Positions 42,265 through 53,412 are shown, numbered from the stretch's first letter. The stretch is DNA of 64,000 nt from Triatoma infestans (GCA_011037195.1 JAAEAF010002812.1:1-64000); one strand, 5' to 3'. Numbers and translations are program-made. The notes: generated from the sequence alone by a model not told the origin.

Positions 42265-43807
42265 TTGGGTGACCAGAGTTATATGCTCCACCCACTTTTT
42301 TTTTAAACGGCGGGAAATTTCGAAAAAATAGAAAACACGTATTTAATCATTTTTAGTCTAGTTTATTTTCAGTGATTGATCCATTTTTTTTACCCCAATA
42401 TCCCGAGATATAGCATCCAACTTTATTTTTTCAAATGGAACATTATATTTTTTTTGCATATTTTTATAGTAATTGAGCCTCTAAAAAAAAAAAAAAAAAA
42501 TTTTAATCGGTTAGGTTTTTCAAAAGTTATGGTAATTTAAAATATGAAAAACAAATTTCAGTTTAATGTCAAAATTACCTTATTTTTTCTTTAAAGAAGC
42601 TCTTCAAACTGGGCACCATCAACGGATAGGCAAGCCAAAGCTCTGGACTCCCACGCTCTGTTTGTAGCAGCACTTAGGTGGCAAAGTCAAGTACGATCTA
42701 GGCACGGCTAGGAGTTATGGGAGTTCGTCCGTTCCATATGCTTCGAAGACGAAGCCACGGGATAAGGTTGATGCTGTACATTTTATATTTTAGACTATCC
42801 CTCGTTACATAAAAAATGGCAAAAATATGCAGCAATTTTATGGACTAGATGAAGTCAAAGTTTAGATTACGCAACAATGGGTCCTTGCTTAATTCCTAAA
42901 CGATTGGAACTTTAGAATATGGGCAGAAGAAAATCCACAAGTTACCTTCGCCACACGCCATCAGGTTGTTTTTTCTACAAACGTTTGGTGTGGAGTTTTA
43001 GGAAACCAACTAATCGGCCCATACTTCTACAGAGGGAACTTAACTGGTGAAGGTGTCTAACTTTTTTAAGAGACATTTTGCCAGTTCTGCTTGAAGATGT
43101 TCCTCTAAAACGTCGGTTAGATATGCATTTTCAACAAGATGGTTGCCCGGCACATAATGCGAGAGTTGTTCGACGTTACCTGGACAGAAATTTCCACGAA
43201 AAGTGGTTAGGAACTCATGGTCCGATCCAATGGCCACCTCGACCTCCGGACTTAACCCCAATGGACTATTTTTTGTGGGATATCTAAAAAATAAAGTGTA
43301 CAGTAACCTTAATCCCGTGGCTTCAGTCGAAGATCTGGAACGTCGAATAACTCTAGCCTGCCTAGATGTTGACTTTGCCACCTAAGTGCTGCTACAAACA
43401 GAGCGTGGGAGTCCAGAGCTTTGGCTTGCCTATCCGTTGATGGTGCCCAGTTTGAAGAGCTTCTTTAAAGAAAAAATAAGGTAATTTTGACATTAAACTG
43501 AAATTTGTTTTTCATATTTTAAATTACAATAACTTTTGAAAAACCTAACCGATTTTAAATTTTATTTTTTTATTTTTTTAGAGGGAGGGCTCAGTACTAG
43601 TAAAACTATGCAAAAAAAAATATAATGTTCCATTTGAAAAAAAAAAGTTGGATGCTGTATCTCGGGATATTGGGGTATAAAAAAATGGATCAATCACTGA
43701 AAATAAACTAGACTAAAAATGATTAAATACGTGTTTTCGTTTCTATTTTTTCGAAATTTCCCGCCGTTTAAAAAAAGTGGGTGGAGCATATAACTCTGGT
43801 CACCCTG
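42265..43807 (+). mobile_element. Palindromic mariner-superfamily element with ~540-bp inverted arms
   Basis: Termini GGGTGACCAGAGTTATATGC (starting 42267) and its reverse complement at 43786-43805 are flanked by TA on both sides (42263-42264, 43808-43809). The left arm (42265 to ~42803) is the inverted copy of the right arm (~43276-43807), and the right arm contains the 3' coding end of the transposase. The element is therefore a near-hairpin with ~470 bp of unpaired middle. Small indels disrupt the arms, including an A19 tract at 42484. Confidence 0.87.
42899..43385 (+). pseudogene. DD41D-type mariner transposase fragment
   Basis: 42900-43063 reads DWNFRIWAEENPQVTFAT, then QVVFSTNVWCGVLGNQLIGP and FYRGNL, ending at a stop. 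After a frame change 43078-43287 gives PVLLEDVPLKRR, FQQDGCPAHNARVVRRYL and QWPPRPPDLTPMDYFLW. The spacing from the Asp of QQDG to the Asp of PMDY is 41 residues, the DD41D arrangement of rosa/visitor-type mariners. Another shift leads to LKNKVYSNLNPVASVEDLE, RRITLACLDVDFAT and stop. The N-terminal HTH and first catalytic Asp are missing, replaced by the inverted arm. Confidence 0.82.
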
Positions 43808-43984
43808 TATAATAAGAATATATATATAAGGAGTATACCTTTGTAGCTCCTCTAAGTAAAACTAAAAAAAAACTCAATTTCGAAAATCTACCACGATCTC
43901 TGGAGGAGACGACACTGGAGGAGCAAGAGAAAGTACAAAGTTTCAAGTTAGACGACAATAAGGGAAAGTCGTGTGAATTCCACG
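43808..43984. repeat. Family H left end (minus) and right end (plus)
   Basis: 43868-43935 is a minus left end (AACTCAATTTCGAAAATCTA, CACGATCTC). 43955-43980 is a plus right end (AAGGGAAAGTCGTGTGAATT). Confidence 0.55.
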
Positions 43985-44520
43985 CTAGTTTTATTTTCTC
44001 AAAATGACATTTTAGTTTTCAATGCCTCAACTGGTGGGACATTATTATTATTATTCGTCTGTGGGGAGGGAGCAAACCCTACGCTATCCAAAGCCCAACT
44101 GGGCCCATATAGCTGCCCCAAGAAAAACGACAAACCGTGTCTAGAACAAAAATCCAGGCCCAGATCTAATCCATCTAAGATTCACCGCAGTCCGAACGAT
44201 TCGGTGAATAACCTTAAAGGGAAATAGCCTAAGCTCTTCCAATGACATCTATTCACGGAATCTATTCACCTCCTCATTCCCAAAAATTCCCATATGACCT
44301 GGTACCCAGACTAGAAGTAAGAAGAAAGCGCTTCCAGTCTTTTGAACATTCTAGTACCAACCTGGAAGTGAAGACACATGAACTCAGCGCCTTCAGCGCA
44401 GCTTGGCTGTAAGAGCAGATACAAACATTTTTTAAGTTAGTATTACGTACCCTCACATCAAGATACAACAAAGAACCTCAGTCTGGAAAACCATAGTCCA
44501 TTCACTGGTGGGACATACGA
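43985..44520 (-). pseudogene. LINE RNase H fragment (same family as 22440-24345)
   Basis: The minus strand 44471-44274 reads RVRNTNLKNVCICSYSQAAL, KALSSCVFTSRLVLECSK, then after a shift VWVPGHMGIFGNE. The catalytic Asp of SDSQ is Tyr (SYSQ). 44230-43990 is the decayed tail and 3' UTR, matching the end of the 22440 fragment (GCTATTTCCCTTTAAGG). Confidence 0.8.
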
Positions 44521-44984
44521 GAACTATAAATACTTAGTAATAATTTCTATTTCAAGAAAATTCTGTCCATTTAGAATAGAAAGCATGCCATAATATAAAG
44601 CCGTGTTTTGTGATGTTGTTTTTATTTTAATTTCTACGTTTTATCTATCAGTTTATCTCTTTAATGTATCATGCTTTTTTAATATCGATTAAGTTGATTT
44701 TAACTCGATTACATGTAATATTTTTTTGATGAAGCATGTAGATTTTATAAATAAAGTAAACTAAAATAAAAAGTACGAGAAACACAAGAATTTTTTTAAA
44801 CCCACAAGACCGAGCGCACTCAAACATATATATATATACACCGAGAGGCCATTCGTTATAGAAAATGGTTACTTTCACTTATTCCTACTAAGGGATAGTA
44901 TTGCGATCGTGTCAAACATTGGGAATTGATTTTTTATCGGAAATACGTGTTTCGGAAATCGTTAAACCTTCTGGTCCCCTGAGT

Positions 44985-45015
<31 letters not shown>

Positions 45016-45919
45016 TTTGAAACACTCACACGACTTTCTCTTATTCCTGTTAATATAATTATATACAAAATGGCAATTTTTCTTTAAGCTACAAATTTTT
45101 ACATATTTGTCCTGACATAGATGCTGACGTGGTGGAGAACATACGGCCCCAAGCCGGTAGGCAAGTGAAGTGCGCTTCGATAACATGAAACTAGCCCCAT
45201 ATGTTTCAAATTTAATGCAACAAATTCCTCAAAACAACTAAAATTAATTTTTTTTTTTTTTGAAATATCATCCCACACACACACAACACACACACACACA
45301 CACAGATACACATACTAGAATTAAGGGAAAATAAAAACTATTAACGAAGAATGGCAGCTGGCGATAGAGTGTGTTACTTCTTTTGAAGGAAAAATCTAGG
45401 TAAAATTAATCAAACCTGCTTAAATATTTTTAATAAATTAATTAATTAGATAGATATTCAAATTCATAATGTTCTATCCATGTAATTGTTATTTAAAAAA
45501 ATATTTTTCTATTTCTGAATAAAAATAAATAAATAATTTATTTTTATTCGAATGGATCGTTATATAAACACGACTTGTTTAGTAGATGAAATATTAATGC
45601 GTTTCCTGTATATTTGAATACATTATACAAATTATTTTGATAGAGGCAAGTTAAGATGATTAATACATTATATTGTATATTTCGAATAACATTAGCTGTT
45701 GAAAACAATATTGACAGAAGATTTTATTGAATAAAATTATATGTTTGAAGATTGGTAAATAATAACCTGGTCGTTCAGTAAAGTCGTACTTCCGGTTGGC
45801 TTATCTTCTCCTGAACAATGGTTGGTATTTAAACGGAATATCTTGAGGATATTTTTTCACACATGGGATCCCATCATTTGCAGAACAGTTTCGAAAACTT
45901 GACACTATCACAAATTTAG
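44521..45919. other. Family H pieces in AT-rich sequence
   Basis: 44875-44985: plus left end (ATTGCGATCGTGTCAAACAT, ACCTTCTGGTCCCCTGAGTA) broken by an A29 run at about 44983-45010. 45010-45050: minus right end. 45273-45304: (CA)n. 45770-45915: mixed scraps (TCGTACTTCCGGTTGGCTTA). 45420-45770 and 44521-44874 have no recognised gene. Confidence 0.5.
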
Positions 45920-46115
45920 TGAACACCTATATATCACGCTCCTCGATAACGCGAATTCATAGATAATGCGATGAAAAAAATTGGGCCTCGTACACATAGA
46001 ACGCGATAAACTGTCCCATATAACAATACCTAAATTTAATATTTTAACATTGTTTATGATGTTTTAAGACACGCAATATGTATGTACACTGCCGTTTATA
46101 TATGAATACACGGAA
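45920..46115 (+). repeat. Dispersed repeat with AACGCG motifs (pogo/Tigger-like end?)
   Basis: CTCGATAACGCGAATTCATA, GATAATGCGATGAA, TAGAACGCGATAAACTGTCC, CATATAAC, then AAATTTAATATTTTAACATT and CACGCAATATGTATG. The reverse complement recurs at 53220-53410 in the same order. The repeated ATAACGCG words resemble subterminal motifs of pogo/Tigger elements; inference only. Confidence 0.6.
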
Positions 46116-46377
46116 ACTAATGTGATGGTAGTAGTCGGATTTGATGCTGAAATGAGAGAACACACGAACTTGCACTAAACTCACAATTTTAACGATTTTA
46201 CTGAATAAGGAGAGAATATTATATATAGAATAGAGGTACCGAGCTAAGAGTTATGATGATAACAGCGTGTTTATGTGGAATGGTGTTTGGCTGTTGTGCG
46301 GCTAGAAAAATTGAGGGTAAAAATTAAAATTTTAATTTTTTTCTACTAAGCGTTTACGTTTCTTCTCAATAAATTTC
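46116..46377. other. Unassigned
   Basis: No repeat or gene is recognised. Confidence 0.35.
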
Positions 46378-46850
46378 AGTTTGCATGGCTACAACACCTA
46401 ACAGTTTGCATGGCTACAACACCTAACAGTTTGCATGGCTACAACACCTAACAGTTAGCATGGCTACAACACCTAACAGTTTGCATGGCTACAACACCTA
46501 ACAGTTTGCATGGCTACAACACCAAACAGTTTGCATGGCTACAACACCTAACAGTTTGCATGGCGAAACACCTAATAGTTTGCATGGCTACAACACCTAA
46601 CATTAGCATGGCTACACACCACGTTTGCATGGCTACAACACCTAACAGTTTGCATGGCTGAAACACCTAATAGTTTGCATGGCTACAACACCTAACAGTT
46701 AGCATGGCTACAACACCAAACAGTTTGCATGGCTACAACACCTAACAGTTTGCATGGCTGAAACACCTAATAGTTTGCATGGCTGAAACACCTAACAGTT
46801 TGCATGGCTGAAACACCTAACAGTTTGCATGGCTACAACACCTAACAGTT
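46378..46850 (+). repeat. Minisatellite, 25-bp unit
   Basis: About 19 head-to-tail copies of CAGTTTGCATGGCTACAACACCTAA (25 bp; longest run written as CAGTTTGCATGGCTACAACA plus CCTAA), with variants TTAGCATGG and GGCTGAAACACCTAATAG. The variants recur in a higher-order pattern (46560-46600 and 46650-46690). No spacers. Confidence 0.95.
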
Positions 46851-46889
46851 TTTATAATTAAGTAAAGACCAGTTCATGTGTTTGTTTTT

Positions 46890-47740
46890 ACTATCCTTCT
46901 CACCTATGCAGATGATACTGCTATCCTGTCTACCAATAATGATCCCGTAATAGCCCACAGAAATCCGTAAACCCATCTCCCCTTCCTAGAAAAATGGTTC
47001 ACAAAAGGTCATTAAACTTAATGAAAACAAGTCCCAAAACATTACCTTCACTCTTCGACGCTTTACTCTTCCCCCAAACTACTACAACTTAATTCCCTTA
47101 CCAGTGGTCAACGTTGCTCGCTATCTTGGGCTTTACTTAGACCTAAGACTTACCTGGAATCTTCATACACAACTCAAAAGAATAGAACTAAACAGACGCT
47201 TTCGACTACTTAAAAGACTACTGGACAACAGATCTAAACTCTCCCTAGACAACAAAAGACTAATTTTTACATCTAGTTTAAAGCCTATCTGGTCGTATGG
47301 GATAGAATTATGGGGTTCAACCAAACGCTCAAATATCCAGAGACTCCAATCCCTAAAATTCAGATTCTTCAGAAACATTGTAAACGCTCCTTTTTACGTC
47401 TCCAACCGAACCATACACACTGACCTTAACATACCGTTTATTGCTTAAGTCGCCAAAACCCGTTACAGGAAATTCCATATTAACGTACAGTCACACACAA
47501 ATCCTCTGGTTCAACACCTGTCTTCCCGAACACTTCCTAATAACCCTCCTAGACGTCTTAAAAGACAATGGCCTCGTGATCTCCTCTCAAGAGAAGAGAG
47601 TGAATAGTATTTTTGTGTAATTTTGGAGTGTCACCATTCGGTAGGTTCTCCACTCATTATGTATGTACGTTCTTTGTAATAATTGTTACTTATAGCGCGA
47701 TTGCGCTGATTGTAGCATAAATAAAGATTAAAAAAGAAAG
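46890..47740 (+). pseudogene. Jockey-clade LINE RT C-terminal half
   Basis: TYADDTAILSTNN at 46908-46946 is the catalytic YADD. After frameshifts, 47104-47448 is open: VNVARYLGLYLDLRLTWNLH, TQLKRIELNRRFRLLKRLL, SKLSLDNKRLIFTSSLKPIW, SYGIELWGST, then RFFRNIVNAPFYVSNRTIH and DLNIPFIA. These are hallmark Jockey blocks (YLGLxLDxRLTW, LSLxNKxxLxxxxLKPIWxYGIxLWG). A stop at 47446-47448 is followed by in-frame continuation to about 47607. The 3' UTR ends with AATAAAG at about 47720. 5'-truncated against the minisatellite. Confidence 0.88.
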
Positions 47741-48395
47741 AGACTTTTCACCGGAAAGACGTATTTTCGAGTCCCTTGAGAACGAAAAAATTGTTTTTAG
47801 AAAATGATGTGTGTGTATGTGTATGTGTGTGTGTGTGTGTGTATGTGAACAAAATATCTCAAATACAGAAATCTCAAAGTTGATATTTCATTTAGTTACC
47901 ATAGTCGCATATAACACGAAGGTTTCGGGCGAAATCTGAATATTTTTTTGGTGTTGTTTATCCCGATTTTCTTGAAGACGGTTCCAATAATTTTCTTTAA
48001 ACTTCGATTACTATTTTATACACAAAAATACTTATTATTTTTATTTGATTCTTTTTTCCGGGAAAAAAGGGGGGGGGAGTTCTAAGGGAACTGTAGCGTT
48101 ATGTACCATTCTAAAGTATTACTTGTGTACAATGTATATACAATATGGTTGACCGAAAGTGCAACTTCACAGAAAAGATTCTTGGATATCTGAAACATTT
48201 CCAAATAGATAGTTTTACGGAATTAGTGGCGTTAGATTTCAAAATTGACGCGCTCATCATTTCCTTATCTGATTGGGTCAGTAGGTTGATACTGGGTAGG
48301 TTGAAATTTTAAGCAAATTTCTCATTATACTTGCACAATTATATTAATAGGAGTAAGAGAAAGTCGTGTGAGTGTTTCATACCAGATTATTATTA
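47741..48395 (+). repeat. Family H copy
   Basis: It starts directly after the Jockey tail with GACTTTTCACCGGAAAGACG, then (GT)n at 47808-47842, AAAATATCTCAAATACAGAA, ACGGTTCCAATAATTTTCTT and CGGGAAAAAAGGG. It ends with the right end AGTAAGAGAAAGTCGTGTGA, GTGTTTCATACCAGATT at 48353-48389. The left terminus is missing. Confidence 0.8.
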
Positions 48396-49309
48396 CTTAT
48401 GTACTAAGTTTTGATAAATTATTTTCAAAGGAATTTGGCAGAAGAGAAGATAACAAAAATTCTGCCATGAAATGTGTAAATAATCTGTAAAAAGACCAAT
48501 AAACCGACAATATATCGCAGTATTATTTATATAGATTTCTCGATTTTTATTAAAAGTTCTAACCATTTAACATATCATTTTGGGTAAGTAAGTGGAGTTC
48601 ACATCTCGTTTTTTTTTCTGAACATAGAAGGGCGTTAATATAATCGCATATATTTTTTATATATAGGGCCATATATTAGAGAAGTACATGGAGGATTGTA
48701 TCTGTGGAGTGAGCAAGCTGTAAGACTGCTTTCCAGCTCGCCTACATCCACAAAAATCCCTCGACTCACTTATATCTGGACATACGCCTGCGCAACTATG
48801 CACACGTTTTTATTTTTCTATCACACATTCTCTTCACTTGCAGCTCCCAAGAGGAGGACTTCCTTTCCTCTTGGGTAACTGGGCTGGCTGTTAGTGAATT
48901 TCACTAAAGGTTGGCCTGCTTAACATTTATACCTCATTTAATGGCATGACCCTTTTTACATAGCACAAAGGTTATATCGTATCTTTACTATATTGTTTTT
49001 TCTTTGATTTACACTTAATAAATATTAGAAAATAATTTATATTTTAATACTTGACTTATTTTCATGAATTTTAATGCTTGCTAGAAGATAACTTTATTAT
49101 TATCAAAGCGGTGGTTGCTCTAAGAACTTGCAATGGAGGGGCTGCGTAGAGATTAAAAAAAAGGAAATTATAGTATAAAGCATTCACGCGACTTTCTCTT
49201 ACGTAATAATTGGCCAATTTTCTTTAAACTTAGCAAATTTTACCAATTTTGATTGGCTTCAATTCACATGTAAGCTGGTAGAATGTGAACAAAAAGAAAC
49301 ATAAAGCAA
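48396..49309. other. Unassigned, with one family H right end (minus)
   Basis: 49160-49205 is a decayed minus right end (ATAGTATAAAGCATTCACGC, GACTTTCTCTTACG). 48660-48900 is GC-richer (CTCGACTCACTTATATCTGG) but has no recognised domain. The rest is AT-rich. Confidence 0.4.
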
Positions 49310-50035
49310 CATTATCAGGAGATTGTAATCCTATCCGATAACCAAAACATCATTCAAGTACCGAGCTCATATGTTATCACTTCAAAAATGGTACGGGAAT
49401 GCCTTGGCAAACTCAATCACCTGGACAGGATCAATAGAGTTACTATTTTGGGATACCAGAGCATGTTGGCATGGAAAGAAATAACATGTCCGACATCCTT
49501 AGCCATCACCTTTTTTGGGTGGGGAGAGCTTATTCCCTTCTCGCTGGAAAAGCGACCAATCTCTTCGAGAAGAGCTGAGAGAAATGAGGAGAAAGTGAAG
49601 AGAGGGCACAGATCTGCCAAAAACCCTCCCAAGGCGGAAGGAAGTTAGGACCTGCCTGGGCGGTTATAACCAGAAAAGATCTGTATCGTGCATACCTTGA
49701 CAGTGGTATAGAGTAAAAATAAGCTTCGCATGCTGACAGGTTTCCTCTCTTGAAGAAACTGGGCTCTAGAACAAAGATAGCACCTGCAGAATCTGTGGGG
49801 AGATGGTGGAGACTCCAATACACTTCTTAACGGAATGCCATACCATCATTCAAAGAATATTTGGAAGCCTTGGTGTTGGAGAAAAATATATCCTCCCTAG
49901 ATTCAGAGATTTTTCAGAGTTCTTAAACAGAAAAGGGGTGAGTGGGTGGCACAAGATACCTCTTCTGGTCGAAGTGCACCATACCCCCCAAACACAAAGG
50001 CGTGACCTTCCAGTTCCCCCACAACCTCTCTAAAA
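49310..50035 (+). pseudogene. LINE RNase H/zinc-knuckle tail related to 1-4707
   Basis: Decayed over its whole length: KMVRECLGKLNHLDRINRVT matches KMVWECLGKLNNLGRRNKVT of the first LINE, followed by a WVPGH-like block read as YQSMLAWKE in a shifted frame, then CRICGEMVETPIHFLTEC at 49785-49840 and IQRIFGSLGVGEKY. The 3' UTR extends to about 50035. Confidence 0.78.
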
Positions 50036-50169
50036 TCAATTATTTCTCGGAAACCAGTTACTAACAATAGTGTTAGGTCTCTCACTGTATGTATAATTAT
50101 GTTTGGCACTTATCCTCCCCACCACAACACCTGGATCTTAGGATATATGAGAAAATTTGTCATTTTATA

Positions 50170-51140
50170 ATTAATTACTTTATTGTAAATAAATAGTACT
50201 GTAATCCTGCCAAATTTTCGATATCGAGTTTTCACAGGAAATATCCGTTTTGAGGTCTTCTGAGCCCAAAAAAGTGGTTTTTAGAAAATAGTCTCTGTAT
50301 GTGTGTGTGCGCGCGTGTGTATGTATTTGAACAGCATAGCTCAAAAACGAAAAACCATAGAAAGTTCAAACTTGATATTCCGTTTAGGTATCACCATGTA
50401 CCTGTCAAAATTCTCAACTGGAAGTACCACTTTACTAGCTGGTTTTTTTCTTTTTTGCGATTTTCTCAAACATGGCTCCAACGATTTTCTTAAAACTTGA
50501 TACATCAACTACACTTGCAAACTTTTATTTGAAATATTTCTCCGGGAAAATTCATTTAAGGGTACTTTTGGGGGAGTGGTGGGATACGGCTTCCTCTAAA
50601 GTGCTATTTCAGTTTATTAGACATTCCGTCATCTAAATAATGTTAATTAGAATTAAATTTGTTGTTGAAATTCCGGGTTTTGCCAAAAATCGGATGATCG
50701 AAAATGCGTTTATTTTACCACTTTAGTAAATGATTTTTTTCACTTTTTCGCCATTTTCTCAAAAATGGCTCTGATGATTTTCTTGAAACTTCCAATATAA
50801 ACTATACATACAAAGATGTACAACTTTTATTTAAAACATTTTTTTGGGAAAATTCATTTAAGGCACTTTTAGGGGATGGGTGAGGTTACGTTTTACTCTA
50901 AAGTGCTATCATAGTTGATTATACAATTCTAATCATCCAAACAAAATGAATTAGAAATAAATAGATGGCCAAAATTCCGATTTCAAGGAAATTAGTAAAC
51001 TGGAAGTGCGCTTTTACTGAACAGTTTTTTTTTAGAGATCGACGAATTTCATTAAATTTGGTCACTAACTATAAAATTTGTCAATTATAATTTTGAAAAC
51101 TGGAGTAAGAGAAAGTTGTGTGAGTGTTTCACACCAGATT
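50170..51140 (+). repeat. Family H, most complete single copy (reference description)
   Basis: ~970 bp, non-coding. Left end: decayed ACTTTCTCTTACT, then AGTACTG, ATCCTGCCAAATTTTCGATA and GAGTTTTCACAGGAAATATC. Next: GAGGTCTTCTGAGCCCAAAA, a GT-rich microsatellite (50299-50325), GCTCAAAAACGAAAAACC, TTGATATTCCGTTTAGGTAT. Then three related modules of ~250 bp (CGATTTTCTCAAACATGGCT, ACTTTTATTTGAAATATTTC, CCTCTAAAGTGCTATTTCAG, AATTAGAATTAAAT, GAAATTCCGGGTTTTG). Right end: GGAGTAAGAGAAAGTTGTGT, the hairpin GTGTGA-GTGTT-TCACAC, CAGA and a T9 run. The left and right ends share CTTTCTCTTACT as inverted subterminal repeats. No protein is encoded. Confidence 0.85.
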
Positions 51141-51530
51141 TTTTTTTGTCCATAACCTAATATTTTGGAAGAGTTTTAGGTACGTAACAGGAGTGAAATA
51201 AGGTCATGAGGTAAAAGTGTGTCTGATAGAAGTTCTAGAGCGGTAATAGGAAAGTAAACCTTAAATGTTTTTATTTTAATTGGAAATAATTTGCATTATC
51301 GATTTAAACTTTTACTTATTTATACGGTTTTTATTTTTCAAAATTAACACATTGCAACCAGGGATATATCTATCAATAGTTATTTACAAGATAAAATAGT
51401 TTTGTAGTGGAACACTCAAAAGTCCTACAGTCCAAACTGAGAAAATTCCCTCACAGTTGGAATTTTTCTCTCAAGTCTCTTAATATTGTATAATTGGTGG
51501 AACCGAACAAATATACTAACGTAACCGTTG
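51141..51530. other. Unassigned AT-rich sequence
   Basis: No repeat or gene is recognised. Confidence 0.35.
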
Positions 51531-52200
51531 TGACGTTACGTCATTATTATTAGTGGTAAATACTACTTAGTTACAATATTATATCGACTTATAATTAAAG
51601 AGAAACACTTTCATAATTGGGTAAGTGTGATGAGTGAACTATTGCGATGCTGCTATTTATAACAAAGAGACGGGAGTTAGAGTGGGAGAAGAGCGACCGC
51701 GTGATGCGAGGGGATGGAGAATAGAGGGAGAATTATTCGCTAAATCTGAGGCTACTGTGCGTATGCTAATGAAGAAATGGCCCATAATTGGCAACTCAAA
51801 ACCACTACCTCAAGCTGTGAGGAAATTCAGCTGAAAGCCAGGCTTAATCATCCCGCATTGGGCTCGATCGCTAAGATCGCATTACCAATCATCTTCGAGA
51901 GACCAAGTAAGACTGTCCAGTTGTGTTGGACCTCTCTCCCAACATCACTTCATCATCAACTTCCTCAACATCGCCAGTCTAACTAATTGACTGTCATATA
52001 CTAATAAAATACTAATGCTCGTATTTGTAATAAGATTACATAAATCAGAAGATAATAAAATATACTAAAGATAAATAAATTATGCTAAAGGATAATTATG
52101 TAAACGGTGTCTGTGTATGTCAGGTTCTTTAGATGTAAGTTAATATTTAAATCCTTTTAAGTTTTGTGTAAATTCGTCCTACTTAGTTATTTGGTAAGAG
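51531..52200 (+). repeat. Second copy of the 35105-35780 repeat (solo LTR-like)
   Basis: It starts TGTGACGTTACGTCATT and shares blocks GTAAGTGTGAT, AGAGCGACCG, TTGGGCTCGATCGC, CGAGAGACCAAGTA, TTGGACCTCTCTC and GTCAGGTTCT with the first copy in collinear order. The ORFs 51634-51834 and 51777-51986 fall inside it and do not match between copies, so they are not genes. Confidence 0.6.
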
Positions 52201-52379
52201 AAATATATCCTTTTAAAAGCATGCATTGTTCTGATTTTCCTTGCTTCGTGGATTTTCTTTTGTTTGTTGAAATAAATTGGCAACGTTGTTTTTTAGATAT
52301 TCTGTTAACGCACATACACATACCTCACACATACATACTACAGATCATTAAGCATTTTTTTCCCCACTGAGGCGACCCC

Positions 52380-52512
52380 CAAAACTGTATTTCCGGAAAC
52401 TTATTTCACAAATCTGGCACGATCGCAATACATTCTCTTACTACGGAGTAAGAGATATTCTCTTATTGGGAGTAAGATGCATTCTCTTACTAGGGAGTTA
52501 GAGAAAGTAAAA
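52380..52512 (-). repeat. Family H left end (minus) with triplicated terminus
   Basis: TATTTCCGGAAACTTATTTC and TGGCACGATCGCAATAC are followed by three successive copies of ATTCTCTTACTxxGGAGTAAGA at 52432-52505. Normally the CTCTTACT..AGTAAGAG dyad appears once. Confidence 0.75.
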
Positions 52513-53215
52513 ATTAATTTCAATTTTAACATTATGAAAGTTGATCCGCCGACAGAGTACTCTTTGGAAATTCAAAAGGAAATAGGAAAGTGAATGATTA
52601 TGTTCAAACCAAAGTTGTTTTGGAGAAAGAAATGTTTTTAAATAATGACAATAATAAAGACAAAATTATGGATTCTTCTTATAAATTATGGATTCTTCAA
52701 AGCGATGAATCTTGCAGCAAATATTAACTAAGGCAATGTCGATGGGAACTTATTTGTGGTTGCCTCCGATATTTAATGATTATACTAAATGTAAGTTTCG
52801 GAAAGTAGAGATAAACCTTTGAATCTTAATAAATCTTGGTGTAATGGAACCAATCACCAGGAAATTCGCCATATAGAAGCTGGACTCAATAGTCTGATTA
52901 GCAACTAGATCAAGTCGCCATTATTGAGCCTCAATGTTAGTAAGCGTTACATCGTCTACTTGTATTAGCGAATAGGCTTCAACCTTCAACTTTAAACAAC
53001 ATCAACCCTGATAGGTTCATCAACCTATAGCCACATTAACTTACCACCAACAGAATTAATAGGACTAATTCCAACTAATCACATCACACATCAAGCAACG
53101 CACAACAGCCAAACACCATTCTACATTCATGACCAACAATTATCGTAACTCATCGCTCTGGCACTATGCTCGCTATAAATTTATTCTCTCCTTAGTCAGT
53201 ATAATCGTTCAAATA
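52513..53215. other. Unassigned
   Basis: 52660-52700 has a 22-bp direct repeat (AAATTATGGATTCTTC twice). 52880-53210 is C-richer but without a recognisable ORF. Confidence 0.35.
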
Positions 53216-53219
53216 TAAA

Positions 53220-53412
53220 TACAGCTGCCGTATATACATAAGATACTCATAGTTAGGTATATATATTGCGTTTTTTAACAAAAAGTAGAAAACAATGTTA
53301 GAATATTAAATTTATGGTATGCGTTATATGGGACGTTTATCACGTTCTATGAATAAGAGACCCAATTTATTCATCGCATTGTATGAATTCATGGATATTA
53401 GAAAGCGCATAT
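53220..53412 (-). repeat. Second copy of the AACGCG-type repeat
   Basis: The reverse complement matches 45920-46115: CCCATATAACGCATACC, AAATTTAATATTCTAACATT, AAACGCAATATATATAC and TGAATTCATACAATGCGATG. Confidence 0.6.

Noticed and set aside
42601..42690. Independent antisense gene in the left mariner arm
   Set aside because: It is the exact inverse of the right arm and carries no separate ORF.
46378..46850. Regular short repeats resembling a CRISPR array
   Set aside because: Units are contiguous 25-bp copies with no unique spacers, and the setting is eukaryotic.
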